In this document: piece by piece, positions 22,871-33,200 of the stretch | Layout: each line of letters begins with the position of its first letter | Position numbering within the stretch: position 1 is the stretch's first letter | Source: Candidatus Rokuibacteriota bacterium | Lineage (GTDB): Bacteria > Methylomirabilota > Methylomirabilia > Rokubacteriales > CSP1-6 | Assembly: GCA_016200085.1 (NCBI GenBank) | Contig: JACQFL010000028.1 | Coordinates: 1 to 64,000, forward strand | DNA: 64,000 nucleotides | Reading direction: 5' to 3' | Translations under genes and position numbers: made by a program | The notes under the pieces: model-generated | Databases searched by the model: none | What the model was told of the DNA's origin: nothing | The model's input: only the letters and a program-made list of their open reading frames with translations

Positions 22871-25504
22871 ATGGCGGACGATAACGCGGCGCTCTCCGAT
22901 CGCTACGACCCGTCGTCGGTCGAGGCCCGCTGGTACGCGACGTGGGAGGAGCGGGGCTACTTCCGGCCCTCGGGTCGAGGCAAGCCGTACTGCATCGTGA
23001 TCCCGCCCCCGAACGTGACCGGCTCGCTGCACACGGGCCACGCGTTCGACAATACGCTGCAGGACGTGCTCGTCCGCTGGAAGCGGATGGACGGCTTCAA
23101 CACGCTCTGGCAGCCGGGCACCGACCACGCCGGGATCGCCACCCAGTACGTGGTCGAGCGCCAGCTCGCCGACGAGGGCAAGAGCAAGGACGACCTGGGC
23201 CGCGAGGCGTTTCTCGCGCGCGTCTGGGCGTGGGTGGAGCAGTCCCGGGGCACCATCATCGGCCAGCTCAAGAGCCTGGGCGCCTCCTGCGACTGGACGC
23301 GCCTGCGCTTCACGCTGGACGAGGGCCTCTCGCGCGCGGTGCGCGAGGTGTTCGTCCGGCTGTACGACGAGGGCCTGATCTATCGCGACGACTACATCGT
23401 GAACTGGTGCCCGCGCTGCCAGACGGTGCTCGCCGACCTGGAGGTCGAGCGCGAGGAGCGCGACGGCCAGTTCGTGTACATCAAGTACGGTCCGCTCACG
23501 CTCGGCACCGTGCGACCGGAGACCAAGGTCGGCGACACCGGCCTGGCCGTGCATCCCGCCGATCCGCGCTACCGGGAGTACGTCGGGCGCACCCTCGAGG
23601 TGCCGTCGGTCGACGGGACCATCACCATGAAGGTGGTCGCCGACGAGGCGGTCGATCCCGAGTTCGGCACCGGCGTCATCAAGGTCACTCCCGGGCACGA
23701 TCCGACGGACTACGAGATCGGCAAGCGCCACGGCCTGCCCGTGCGCACGGTCATCGGCTTCGACGGCAAGATGACGGAGCTGGCGGGCCGCTACGCGGGG
23801 ATGGACCGCTTCGCGTGCCGCAAGAAGATCGTCGAGGACATGCAGGCGATGGGGCTGATCGAGCGCATCGAGCCCTACCGTCACGCCGTCGGGGTCTGCT
23901 ACCGCTGCAAGACGGTCGTGGAGCCGCTCGTCTCACGTCAGTGGTTCGCCAACGCCAAGGTGCTGGCCGAGCCCGCGATCAAGGCCGTGCGCGCGGGCAA
24001 GATCAAGATCGTCCCGCGCGCGTGGGCCAAGACGTACTTCAACTGGATGGAGAACATCCGGCCGTGGCCGCTCTCGCGCCAGCTCTGGTGGGGCCACCAG
24101 ATCCCCGTCTGGTACTGCGACCGCGACGGCTCGGTCCACGTGTCGCGCACCGACCTGGCGGCGTGCTCCGCGTGCGGCGGGCCCCTGCGGCAGGACCCCG
24201 ACGTGCTCGACACCTGGTTCTCCTCGGGGCTGTGGCCGTTCACCACCCTGGGGTGGCCCGACGAGACCGCGGAGCTCCGGACGTTCTACCCGACGTCCGT
24301 GCTGGTCACCGGGTTCGACATCATCTTCTTCTGGGTCGCCCGCATGGCGATGTTCGGGCTCAAGTTCATGGGCGACGTGCCCTTCCACGACGTCTACCTC
24401 CACGGCCTCCTGCGCGACGCGGAGGGCCAGAAGATGTCGAAGACCAAGGGCAACGTCATCGACCCCCTCGCGCTCATGCACCAGTACGGCACCGACGCGC
24501 TCCGCTTCACCCTGGTGGCGCTGGCCGCGCAGGGCCGCGAGGTCAAGCTGACCGAGGAGCGGGTGGAGGGCTCGCGCAACTTCGCCAACAAGCTCTGGAA
24601 CGCCGCCCGCCTCGTGCTCGCCAACCTCGACGGCTACGATGCCCGGCGCGCGAAGAAGACCACGCCCTCGCTGGCCGACCGGTGGATCGAGAGCCGGCTG
24701 GCGGCGACGATCGTCGGGGTCCGGCAGGCGCTCCGGAAGTACCGCTTCAACGACGCCGCCTCGTCGCTCTACCAGTTCATCTGGCACGAGTTCTGTGACT
24801 GGTACCTCGAGATGGCGAAGGTCTCGCTCTACCGGGCGGGCACGCCCGAGGAGCGGCTGCGCACCCAGCACACGCTCGCCACCGCGCTCGAGACGACGCT
24901 GCGCCTGCTGCACCCGGTCATGCCGTTCCTCACCGAGGAGCTGTGGCAGCGCCTGCCCGGCGCGGGCGAGTCGATCATGCTTGCGAAGTATCCGAAGCCC
25001 CGGCGCGGTCAACGCGACCCCGAGGCCGAGCGTGCGATGGCCGGGGTCATGGCCGTGGTCACGGCGATCCGCAACGTCCGCGGGGAGATGCGCGTGCCCC
25101 CGGGCGCGACCCTCGGCGTGACGGTGCGGCCCGGCGCCGCCGGCGAGGCGGCGCTCGGTCCGTCCCCGGCCCTGATCGAGTCCCTGGCGCGCGCGCGGCT
25201 GACGATCGATCCAGGCGCCGCTCGGCCCCCGCGCTCGGCGCTCGCGGTCGTGGGCACCGCTGAGCTCTACGTGGACCTCGGCGGCGTGGTCGACCTCGCG
25301 GCCGAGCGGCAGCGGATCGAGAAGGAGATCGGGCGGGCGGTGGAGACCATCGCGTTTCTCGAGGCGAAGCTGGCGCGCCCCGAGTTCGTCGAGCGCGCGC
25401 CCGCGCACGTGGTCGAGACCGAGCGTGACCGTCTCACGGAGCAGCGGCACGTCCGCGAGAAGCTCCAGGCGAGTTTGATCTGGATCGGGGAGGCGAGTGA
25501 TTAG
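22871..25504 (+). CDS. valS: valyl-tRNA synthetase
   Basis: Class I aminoacyl-tRNA synthetase charging tRNA-Val. PPNVTGSLHTGHAF contains the HIGH-type motif HTGH at residues 54-57, and KMSKT starts at residue 521. The editing domain (GTVRPETKVGDTGLAVHP, GTGVIKVTPGHDPTDY) and zinc-type cysteines (NWCPRCQ, CYRCK, CSACG) are present. WYCDRDGS and DPDVLDTWFSSGLWPF are typical. The C terminus ends in the tRNA-binding coiled coil (AAERQRIEKEIGRAVETI). Length is 877 residues. It overlaps birA by 8 bp. Confidence 0.97.
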   Translation: MADDNAALSDRYDPSSVEARWYATWEERGYFRPSGRGKPYCIVIPPPNVTGSLHTGHAFDNTLQDVLVRWKRMDGFNTLWQPGTDHAGIATQYVVERQLADEGKSKDDLGREAFLARVWAWVEQSRGTIIGQLKSLGASCDWTRLRFTLDEGLSRAVREVFVRLYDEGLIYRDDYIVNWCPRCQTVLADLEVEREERDGQFVYIKYGPLTLGTVRPETKVGDTGLAVHPADPRYREYVGRTLEVPSVDGTITMKVVADEAVDPEFGTGVIKVTPGHDPTDYEIGKRHGLPVRTVIGFDGKMTELAGRYAGMDRFACRKKIVEDMQAMGLIERIEPYRHAVGVCYRCKTVVEPLVSRQWFANAKVLAEPAIKAVRAGKIKIVPRAWAKTYFNWMENIRPWPLSRQLWWGHQIPVWYCDRDGSVHVSRTDLAACSACGGPLRQDPDVLDTWFSSGLWPFTTLGWPDETAELRTFYPTSVLVTGFDIIFFWVARMAMFGLKFMGDVPFHDVYLHGLLRDAEGQKMSKTKGNVIDPLALMHQYGTDALRFTLVALAAQGREVKLTEERVEGSRNFANKLWNAARLVLANLDGYDARRAKKTTPSLADRWIESRLAATIVGVRQALRKYRFNDAASSLYQFIWHEFCDWYLEMAKVSLYRAGTPEERLRTQHTLATALETTLRLLHPVMPFLTEELWQRLPGAGESIMLAKYPKPRRGQRDPEAERAMAGVMAVVTAIRNVRGEMRVPPGATLGVTVRPGAAGEAALGPSPALIESLARARLTIDPGAARPPRSALAVVGTAELYVDLGGVVDLAAERQRIEKEIGRAVETIAFLEAKLARPEFVERAPAHVVETERDRLTEQRHVREKLQASLIWIGEASD

Positions 25505-26252
25505 CGTCGCGGCGGCCGGCCGGCGCGATCGCCTGGCGGCCCCGGTCGTCCGCCTGGCCAGCGTGGATTCCACCCAGCGCGTGGCCTGGGAGGCCGCGGA
25601 GGCCGGCGCGGCCGACGGCACGGTCGTCCTCGCGGACGAGCAGACGGCGGGCCGAGGCCGCCGCGGCGACACGTGGGTGGCGCCGCCGGGCACCAGCCTG
25701 CTGGCGTCGATCGTCCTGCGTCCGGCGCTCGCGCCCGGCCGCCTGCCGCTCCTGTCCTACGCTGCCGCGCTGGCCGTCGGCGACGCGCTCCAGCGCGTGG
25801 CGGCGTTGCCCAGCCGCCTCAAGTGGCCCAACGACGTGCGCGCGAGCGGGGGGAAGATCGCCGGCATCCTCCTCGAGGCGCGGGGCGATCGGCGGCCGGT
25901 GACGGTGGTGGGGATCGGCATCAACCTCGCGCAGCGCGCGTTTCCCGCGCACCTCGCGGGGGCGACCTCCGTCGCCCGCGAGACCGGCGTGGTCCCGGAC
26001 CGCGACGCCCTCCTCGCTGCCCTGCGCGACGCCCTCGAGACCTGGCGCGCGACGCTCGAGCGGGAAGGCTTCGAGCCCCTCCGGCGCACTTGGCTGGCGC
26101 GTGCCGAGACGATCGGCCGAGCCGTCAGCGTGGGCGGCCGAACGGGTATGGCGGTCGATCTCGATTCCGACGGAGCGCTCGTTCTCGAGACCCCTCAGGG
26201 CGTCGCGCGCGTGTTCGCGGGCTCCCCCGTCGAGCAGGACGCCGTTCGATAA
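25497..26252 (+). CDS. birA: biotin-[acetyl-CoA-carboxylase] ligase
   Basis: Activates biotin to biotinyl-AMP and attaches it to the biotin carrier protein of acetyl-CoA carboxylase. Motifs: DSTQRVAWE, the biotinyl-AMP loop AGRGRRGDTW, KWPNDV with GGKIAGILLE, and GIGINL. The small C-terminal SH3-like cap follows (about 200-251). There is no N-terminal helix-turn-helix, so this is a class I ligase without the repressor function. The GTG start lies within the valS end, and coaX begins immediately after its stop. Confidence 0.94.
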   Translation: MISVAAAGRRDRLAAPVVRLASVDSTQRVAWEAAEAGAADGTVVLADEQTAGRGRRGDTWVAPPGTSLLASIVLRPALAPGRLPLLSYAAALAVGDALQRVAALPSRLKWPNDVRASGGKIAGILLEARGDRRPVTVVGIGINLAQRAFPAHLAGATSVARETGVVPDRDALLAALRDALETWRATLEREGFEPLRRTWLARAETIGRAVSVGGRTGMAVDLDSDGALVLETPQGVARVFAGSPVEQDAVR

Positions 26253-27029
26253 ATGCTCCTCGCCCTCGAGATCGGCAACACCCACACCAAGATCGGCGTC
26301 TTCGACGGCCCGCGGCTGCTCGCCTCCTGGCGGCTGACCACGCGGCGCGAGCAGACGGTCGACGAGTACGGCCTGTTCATCGAGACCCTGCTGCGCACGC
26401 GGGGCCTCGCCCCGCCGGCCCTGACGGCGGTCGCCATCTCGAGCGTGGTGCCGCAGCTGCAGCGCACGGTCGAGGAGATGAGCGAGAAGTACTTCGGCCA
26501 CGCCCCGTTCAGCGTCGAGCCCGGCGTGAACACCACGATTCCCCTCGTCGTCGATGCGCCGCGCGAGGTCGGCGCCGACCGCGTCTGCAACGTCACCGCC
26601 GCCCTGGCCCGCTACCGGCCGCCGCTGGTGGTCGTCGACCTCGGCACGGCGACGAAGTTCGACTGCGTCAACGCGCGCGGCGAGTTCATCGGCGGCGCCA
26701 TCGCCCCGGGCATCGCCACGTCCGTGGACGCCCTCATCAGCCGGGCGGCACGGCTGTTCCGCGTGGAGATGGTGCGCCCCAAGGAAGCGATCGGCCGGAA
26801 CACCGCCAGCAACATCCAGTCCGGCGTGGTCTACGGCTTCGCGGGGCTGGTCGACGGCATCATGGACCGGATCCGCGTGGAGATGGGCGGCACCGTCACG
26901 GTGGTGGGGACCGGGGGCCTCGTCGGTCTGGTCGCGGACGTGACCCGGGCCATCGAGCACGTGCACCCGGACCTCACCCTGGAGGGCCTCAGGCTCATCT
27001 GGGAGCACGCCCGGCCCCCCGGCGGGTAG
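26253..27029 (+). CDS. coaX: type III pantothenate kinase
   Basis: Catalyses the first step of coenzyme A synthesis from pantothenate. This is the acetate-kinase-like fold with LEIGNTHTKIGVFDG at the N terminus, GADRVCNVTAALARY, VVDLGTATKFDCV, GGAIAPGI and TGGLVGLV. At 258 residues the length is typical. The usual Asp in the N-terminal DxGNT phosphate-binding motif is Glu6 here (EIGNT), a conservative but noteworthy change. The birA-coaX pair is a common bacterial arrangement. Confidence 0.92.
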   Translation: MLLALEIGNTHTKIGVFDGPRLLASWRLTTRREQTVDEYGLFIETLLRTRGLAPPALTAVAISSVVPQLQRTVEEMSEKYFGHAPFSVEPGVNTTIPLVVDAPREVGADRVCNVTAALARYRPPLVVVDLGTATKFDCVNARGEFIGGAIAPGIATSVDALISRAARLFRVEMVRPKEAIGRNTASNIQSGVVYGFAGLVDGIMDRIRVEMGGTVTVVGTGGLVGLVADVTRAIEHVHPDLTLEGLRLIWEHARPPGG

Positions 27030-27141
27030 AGCGCCTCAACCAGGACCAGAATCAGCCCCGCTCCGCCCCCTGGATCTCCTTCGCTGCCTCTCCGGAGACA
27101 AAGGGCGAGTGCTGCGCGACCCGGGGCTCCCGGTACACCCC

Positions 27142-27208
27142 GCAGAAAGGCGGCGTGCTGATCGCTCGGAAGTATCTCGAAGACCCGACTCGCGCTGAGC
27201 GCCTCGGC
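27142..27208 (+). pseudogene. decayed duplicate of the 5' end of the downstream glucan synthase gene
   Basis: These 67 bp match 27287-27353 at about 53 of 67 positions by hand alignment, including GCAGAAAGGCGGC and CTCGAAGACCCGA. Both encode the peptide pattern LEDPxRAExxG. Here a GTG lies where the downstream copy has CTG. The frame does not join the real gene: the copies are 145 bp apart and in-frame stops precede the gene. The rest of 27030-27299 shows nothing else I recognise. Confidence 0.6.
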
Positions 27209-27299
27209 CGTCGCGTGCCTGCGGCTCGCGGCCCCGCCCAGCGCGCTACAAGTGCTACACTGAGCAAGTCCTCCCGTCTAACCCCTGCAGAAAGGCGGC

Positions 27300-30200
27300 C
27301 TGCTGAGCCCCCGGGAGTCCCTCGAAGACCCGATTCGCGCCGAGCTTTTTGGCATCGAACGCCTCGAGCAGCACGCCGGGAGCCTGGCGGCCGCCCAGCG
27401 CATCACGAGCCACCCTGGCAAGGGGCGGCGATTGTTGCCGCGTGTCGAGGACAACGGTCGCGTGCTCCGCGAGTCGTACCGCGTGATCGCCGAGGTCATC
27501 CGCGAGGAGCGCGCGATCACGCCGGCGGCGGAATGGCTCGTCGACAACTTCCATGTCGTGGACGAGCAGCTGCGGGAGATCCACGACGACCTGCCGCCCG
27601 GATTTTACCGGCAGCTGCCGAAGCTGGCGGAGGGACCGCTCGCCGGCTACCCGCGCGTCTACGGCATCGCGTGGGCGTTCGTCGCCCATACCGATAGCCG
27701 GCTCGATCCCGAATCGCTCCGGCGGTTCGTGCAGGCCTACCAGCGCGTGCAGCCGCTGACGATCGGCGAGCTGTGGGCGGTGGCGATCACCCTGCGCGTC
27801 GTGCTCGTCGAGAATCTTCGCCGCCTGGCGGAGAGCATCGTGGGCGGCCGCGAGGCGCGCCAGGAGGCCGATGCCCTGGCCGACGAGCTGCTCGGGGTCG
27901 GCGAGGGGATCGTCGCGCGGACGGCACGGGGCCTCGCGCGATTCGAGAGCAGCCCGCTGGTGACCGCCTTCGCGGTGCAGCTCGTCCAGCGGCTGCGGGA
28001 GCAAGATCGCGCCGTGACGCCGGCCCTTCTCTGGCTCGACCAGCGGCTGGCCGCGCAGGGGACGACCTCCGAGGACATCGTCCGCGCCGAGCATCAGCGG
28101 CAGGCGGCCATGAACGTGACCGTCCGCAACGTGATCATGAGCATGAGCCTGATGTCCACGCTCGACTGGACGGAGTTCTTCGAGGCCGTCAGCCTCGTCG
28201 ACGCGGTGCTGCGGGCGGACCCGAACTACCCCGCGCTGGACTTCGCGACCCGCGACGCCTACCGGCAGGCCGTCGAGGAGCTCGCGCGGGGCTCGGGCCG
28301 ACCCGAGCTGGACGTCGCCCGCGAGGCCGTGGCGCACACGCACCGCGCGGAGGTGCAGGACGACCGGTGGAGCGATCCCGGCTTCCACCTCATCGGCAAC
28401 GGACGCGCGGCGTTCGAGCTGACGCTCGGCTACCGGGCGCCCCCGATGCACCGGCTGCTTCGCGCCTACCTCGCGGCGGCCACGCCCGGATATCTGGGAA
28501 CGATCGCCGTCCTCAGTGGCTTCCTGTTCACGCTGCCGCTCCTCGCCGCCGGGGCCTCCGGCGTCGGACCCGTGAGCCTGCTCCTCCTCGCCCTGCTGGC
28601 CGTCGTTCCGGCCTCGGACCTGGCGATCGCCCTGCTGAATCGAAGCGTCACCGCGCTCGTCACGCCGGCGGTGCTGCCCCGGCTCGAGCTGCGCGAGGGC
28701 GTGCCGTCGGATCTGCGCACCATGGTCGTCGTGCCGATGCTGTTGACCGACGTCGTCGAGGTCGAGGAGCAGATCGAGCGGCTCGAAGTGCATTACCTGG
28801 CCAATCCGGACGGCGATCTCCGATTCGCCGTCGTCTCCGACTGGATGGACGCGCCCACGGAGAGCGTGCCGGGCGACGACGAGACGCTGGGGGCGGCGCG
28901 CGAGGGGATCGCGCGTCTGAACCGGCGTCACGGCCCCGCCCCCGATGGCGGCGAGCGATTCCTTCTCTTCCACCGCCGGCGACTCTGGAACGAGAGCGGG
29001 CGGGTGTGGATGGGATGGGAGCGCAAGCGGGGCAAGCTGCACGAGCTGAACCGGCTCCTCCGCGCGGCCACGGACACGAGCTTCGTGCCCACGGGCGCGG
29101 TGGCGCCCTCCGGGGTCCGTTACGTCATCACCCTGGACGCCGACACGCGGCTGCCCAGAGGCGCGGTCGAGCGCCTGGTCGGCACGATGGCGCATCCGCT
29201 CAACCGGCCGCGGCTCGATCCCGGAAGGCGGCGTGTCGTCGAGGGCTACGCGGTGCTTCAGCCGCGGGTGACGCCGCCGCTGCCCGGACGCGAAGGCTCG
29301 TTCTTCCAGCGCCTGTCGTCCGGTCCGGCTGGCATCGACCCCTACGCGGCGGCGGTGTCCGACGTGTACCAGGACCTCTGGGGGGAGGGGTCGTACACGG
29401 GCAAGGGAATCTACGACGTGGACGTGTTCGAGGCCGCGCTGGTGGGGCGGGTGCCCGAGAACGCGCTGCTGAGCCACGATCTCTTCGAGGGGGTGTTCGC
29501 GCGCGCCGGTCTCGTGACCGACGTCGAGCTGTTCGAGAGCGCGCCGTCGCATTACGGCGTCGCCTCCGCGCGGCAGCACCGATGGGCGCGCGGCGACTGG
29601 CAGCTGCTTCCCTGGATCCTGGGGAGCCGGATCCCGGTGATCGGGCGCTGGAAGATGCTGGACAACCTGCGTCGCACGGTGTCGGCGCCGGCCGCATTTC
29701 TCACGCTCGTCGTCGCGTGGATGATGCCGGGCACGTCACCGGCGATGTGGAGCGCCTTCGTCCTCGCGACCGTCGTCGTGCCCTTGCTCTTGCCGGTGCT
29801 GGACGGAGTGATTCCCCACCGACGCGGCATCTCGAAGCGTAGCCATGTCCGCGCGGTCGGCCGGGACCTCGTCCTGGCCGCCTCGCAGATCGGGCTCACG
29901 ATCACGATGCTGACGTACCAGGCCTGGCTGATGAGTGACGCGATCGCGCGGACGCTCGTCCGCGTGTACGTCACGCGTCGGCGGCTGCTGGAATGGGTGA
30001 CCGCGGCCCAGGCGAAAGCCGGTCTCCGTCTCGATCTCCGTGGCTTCTGTCGTCGGATGGGCGGCGGGGTCGCGCTCGCCGGGGCCGCCGCCGTCGCCGT
30101 CGCGTGGGGGCGACCGGAGGCGTGGCCGGCCGCGCTGCCCTTTCTGGTGCTCTGGGCCGCATCGCCTGCGGTGGCGCGATGGATCAGCCTGCCGCGGAGC

Positions 30201-33200
30201 ACCGAGCCCACCCAGCCGCTCTCGACGGCGGACGCGCGTGCCCTCCGCCTGGTCGCGCGCCGGACGTGGCGGTTCTTCGTGACGTTCGTCGGGTCCGAAG
30301 ACCACGCGTTGCCGCCCGACAACTTCCAGGAGACGCCGAGCCCCGCGGTGGCGCATCGCACCTCGCCCACGAACATCGGCCTGTACCTGCTGTCCACGGT
30401 GGCCGCCCGCGATTTCGGCTGGCTCGGCACGCTCGACGCCGTGGAGCGTCTCGAGGCCACGTGCGAGACGCTGGAGACCCTCGAGCGGTTCCGCGGCCAT
30501 TTCTACAACTGGTACGACACCAGGGACTGCCGCCCGCTCGACCCGAGGTACGTGTCGTCGGTCGACAGCGGAAACCTCGCCGGTCATCTCATCGCGGTCG
30601 CACACGCGTGCGAGGAGATGCTCGACCGTCCGATCCTCCCCCGCGCGGCGCTCGCCGGGATCGAGGACGCTGCGCTCCTCGTGCGCCAGGCGAGCCTGGG
30701 GGCGGCCAGCGATCCCCGGTCGCGCACCGTTGCCCACGAGCGGCTGGACGCGGCCCTCGACGCCGTCACGGCGGCCGTCCGGGAGCCCCCGCACGATTCG
30801 TGGCCGTGGGCCCCCCGGCTCACGGCGCTGACCGCACGCGCGCGCACGGTGATGGACGCCGCGCGCGTGCTCGTCGACGAGGAGCCTCGGAGCGCGCCGG
30901 GGGACGTCCTCGTCTGGGCGGAGGCGCTCTGCGCCACGGTCGACAGCCACGTGCGCGACCTCGACACGCCCGACACGCTCACCCGTCGTCTCGCGATCCT
31001 CGCCCGCCGCGCGCACGCGATGGTCCACGCCATGGATTTCGGCTTTCTGTTCGACCCCATGCGGAGGCTCTTCGCCATCGGGTACCGGGTGACGGACGGC
31101 AGCCTCGATCCCGGTCGGTACGATCTCCTCGCATCGGAAGCCCGTCTCGCGAGCTTCGTCGCGATCGCCAAGGGTGACGTCCCCGTCTCGCACTGGTTCC
31201 GGCTGGGCCGGGCCCTGACCCCGGTGGCGCTGGACTCGGTGCTCGTGTCCTGGTCGGGATCGATGTTCGAGTACCTGATGCCGGCGCTCGTCATGCGGGC
31301 GCCGGCGGAGAGCCTGCTCGATCAGACCTCGCGGCTCGTGGTGGAGCGGCAGATCGCGTATGGCGCGGAGCGCGGCGTGCCGTGGGGCGTGTCGGAGTCG
31401 GCCTACAACGTGCGCGACCGGGAAATGACCTACCAGTATTCGAACTTCGGGGTGCCGGGGCTCGGGCTGCGACGCGGGCTCAGCGAGGACGTCGTCATCG
31501 CGCCCTACGCGACGGGCCTGGCGGCGATGATCGATCCGGCGGCCGCGGTGCGAAACTTCCGGCGCCTGGCGGCGGCGGGAGGCGGTGGCGCCTATGGCTT
31601 CTACGAGGCGCTCGACTACACCGCGCCCCGGCTTCCGGAAGGCGCCGAGGTCGCCGTGGTGCGCGCCTACATGGCGCACCACCAGGGCATGGTCGTCGTC
31701 GCGATCGCGAACGCCCTCCACGACGGCGCGATGCGCGCCCGCTTCCATGCCGAGCCCATCATCCAGGCCACCGAGCTGCTCCTGCAAGAACGAACACCGC
31801 GCGACGTGGCCGTCGCCCGGCCCCGCGCGGACGAGGTGCACGCGGTGGGCGACGTGCGCGAGTTCGTTCCGCCCGTCGTCAGGCGTTTCACCTCGCCCCA
31901 CGCCTGGCGCCCACGCACCCAGCTGCTCTCGAACGGGCGGTACGCGGTGATGCTGACGACGGCGGGCTCGGGATACAGCCGCTGGGGCGATCTGGCGATC
32001 ACGCGGTGGCGGGAAGACGCCACCCGCGACGCGTGGGGCACGTACGTGTTCCTGCGCGATGCCGACAGCGGCGAGAGCTGGTCGGCCGGCTACCAGCCGC
32101 GCGGAGGCGAGCCGGACAGCTACGAGGTCACGTTCGCCGAGGATCGGGTGGAGTTCGTGCGGCGAGACCGTGCCATCGGCACCACGCTGCAGGTGATCGT
32201 GTCGCCGGAGGACGATGCCGAGGTGCGTCGGGTGGCGCTGACGAATTTCGGGTCGACGATCCGGGACATCGAGCTCACGTCGTACGCCGAGATCGTGCTG
32301 GCGCCCCCCGCGGTGGACTCCGCCCACCCGGCGTTTTCCAACCTCGGCGTGCAGACCGAGTGCGTCCCGGAGCTCGAGACGCTGCTGGCGACACGTCGGC
32401 CGCGGTCACGCGGCGAGGCCCACGTCTGGATGGCGCACGTGATCGTCGTCGAAGGCGAGACGGTGGGCGACCTGCAATGGGAGACTGACCGCGCCCGGTT
32501 CCTCGGCCGGGGGCGCGGGATCGGGGCGCCGTCGGCGGTGATCGATCTGAGCTCCCTCTCGGGCACCGTCGGCGCGGTGCTCGATCCCGTGGTGAGCCTT
32601 CGGCGCCGGGTGCGGCTGCGGCCGGGCGCCACCGCGCGCGTCGTCTTCTCGACGCTCGTCGCGCCCTCCCGCGCGGAGGCCCTCGGCCTCGCCGAGAAGT
32701 ATCGCGATGCGGCGACGTTCGAGCGCGCCGCGACGCTGGCGTGGACGCAGGCGCAGGTCCAGCAGCACCACCTCGGCGTCGGCCCCGACGAGGCGCACCT
32801 CTTCCAGAGCCTCGCCAGCCGGATTCTCTACTCCGACCGGATGCTGCGGCCCTCCGCGGACGTGCTCTCCCGTCATGCCGGGGGCCCCGACGGGCTGTGG
32901 GCGCACGGGATCTCGGGAGACCTTCCGATCGTGCTCGTGCAGATCGACGAGCCCGAGGACGTCGGCATCGTGCGGCAGCTGCTCCGCGCGCACGAGTACT
33001 GGCGGATGAAACAGCTCGCCGTCGATCTCGTGATCCTGAACGAGCGCGCGGCGTCCTACGTCCAGGATCTACAGATGTTGCTGGAGACGCTCCTCCGCGC
33101 GAGCCAGTCGGCGGGGTCCCACGATGGGCACGCAGCGCACGGGAACGTGTTCATCGTGCGTGCGGACCGGGTGACGGCGCCGCAACGCGACGTGCTCCAG

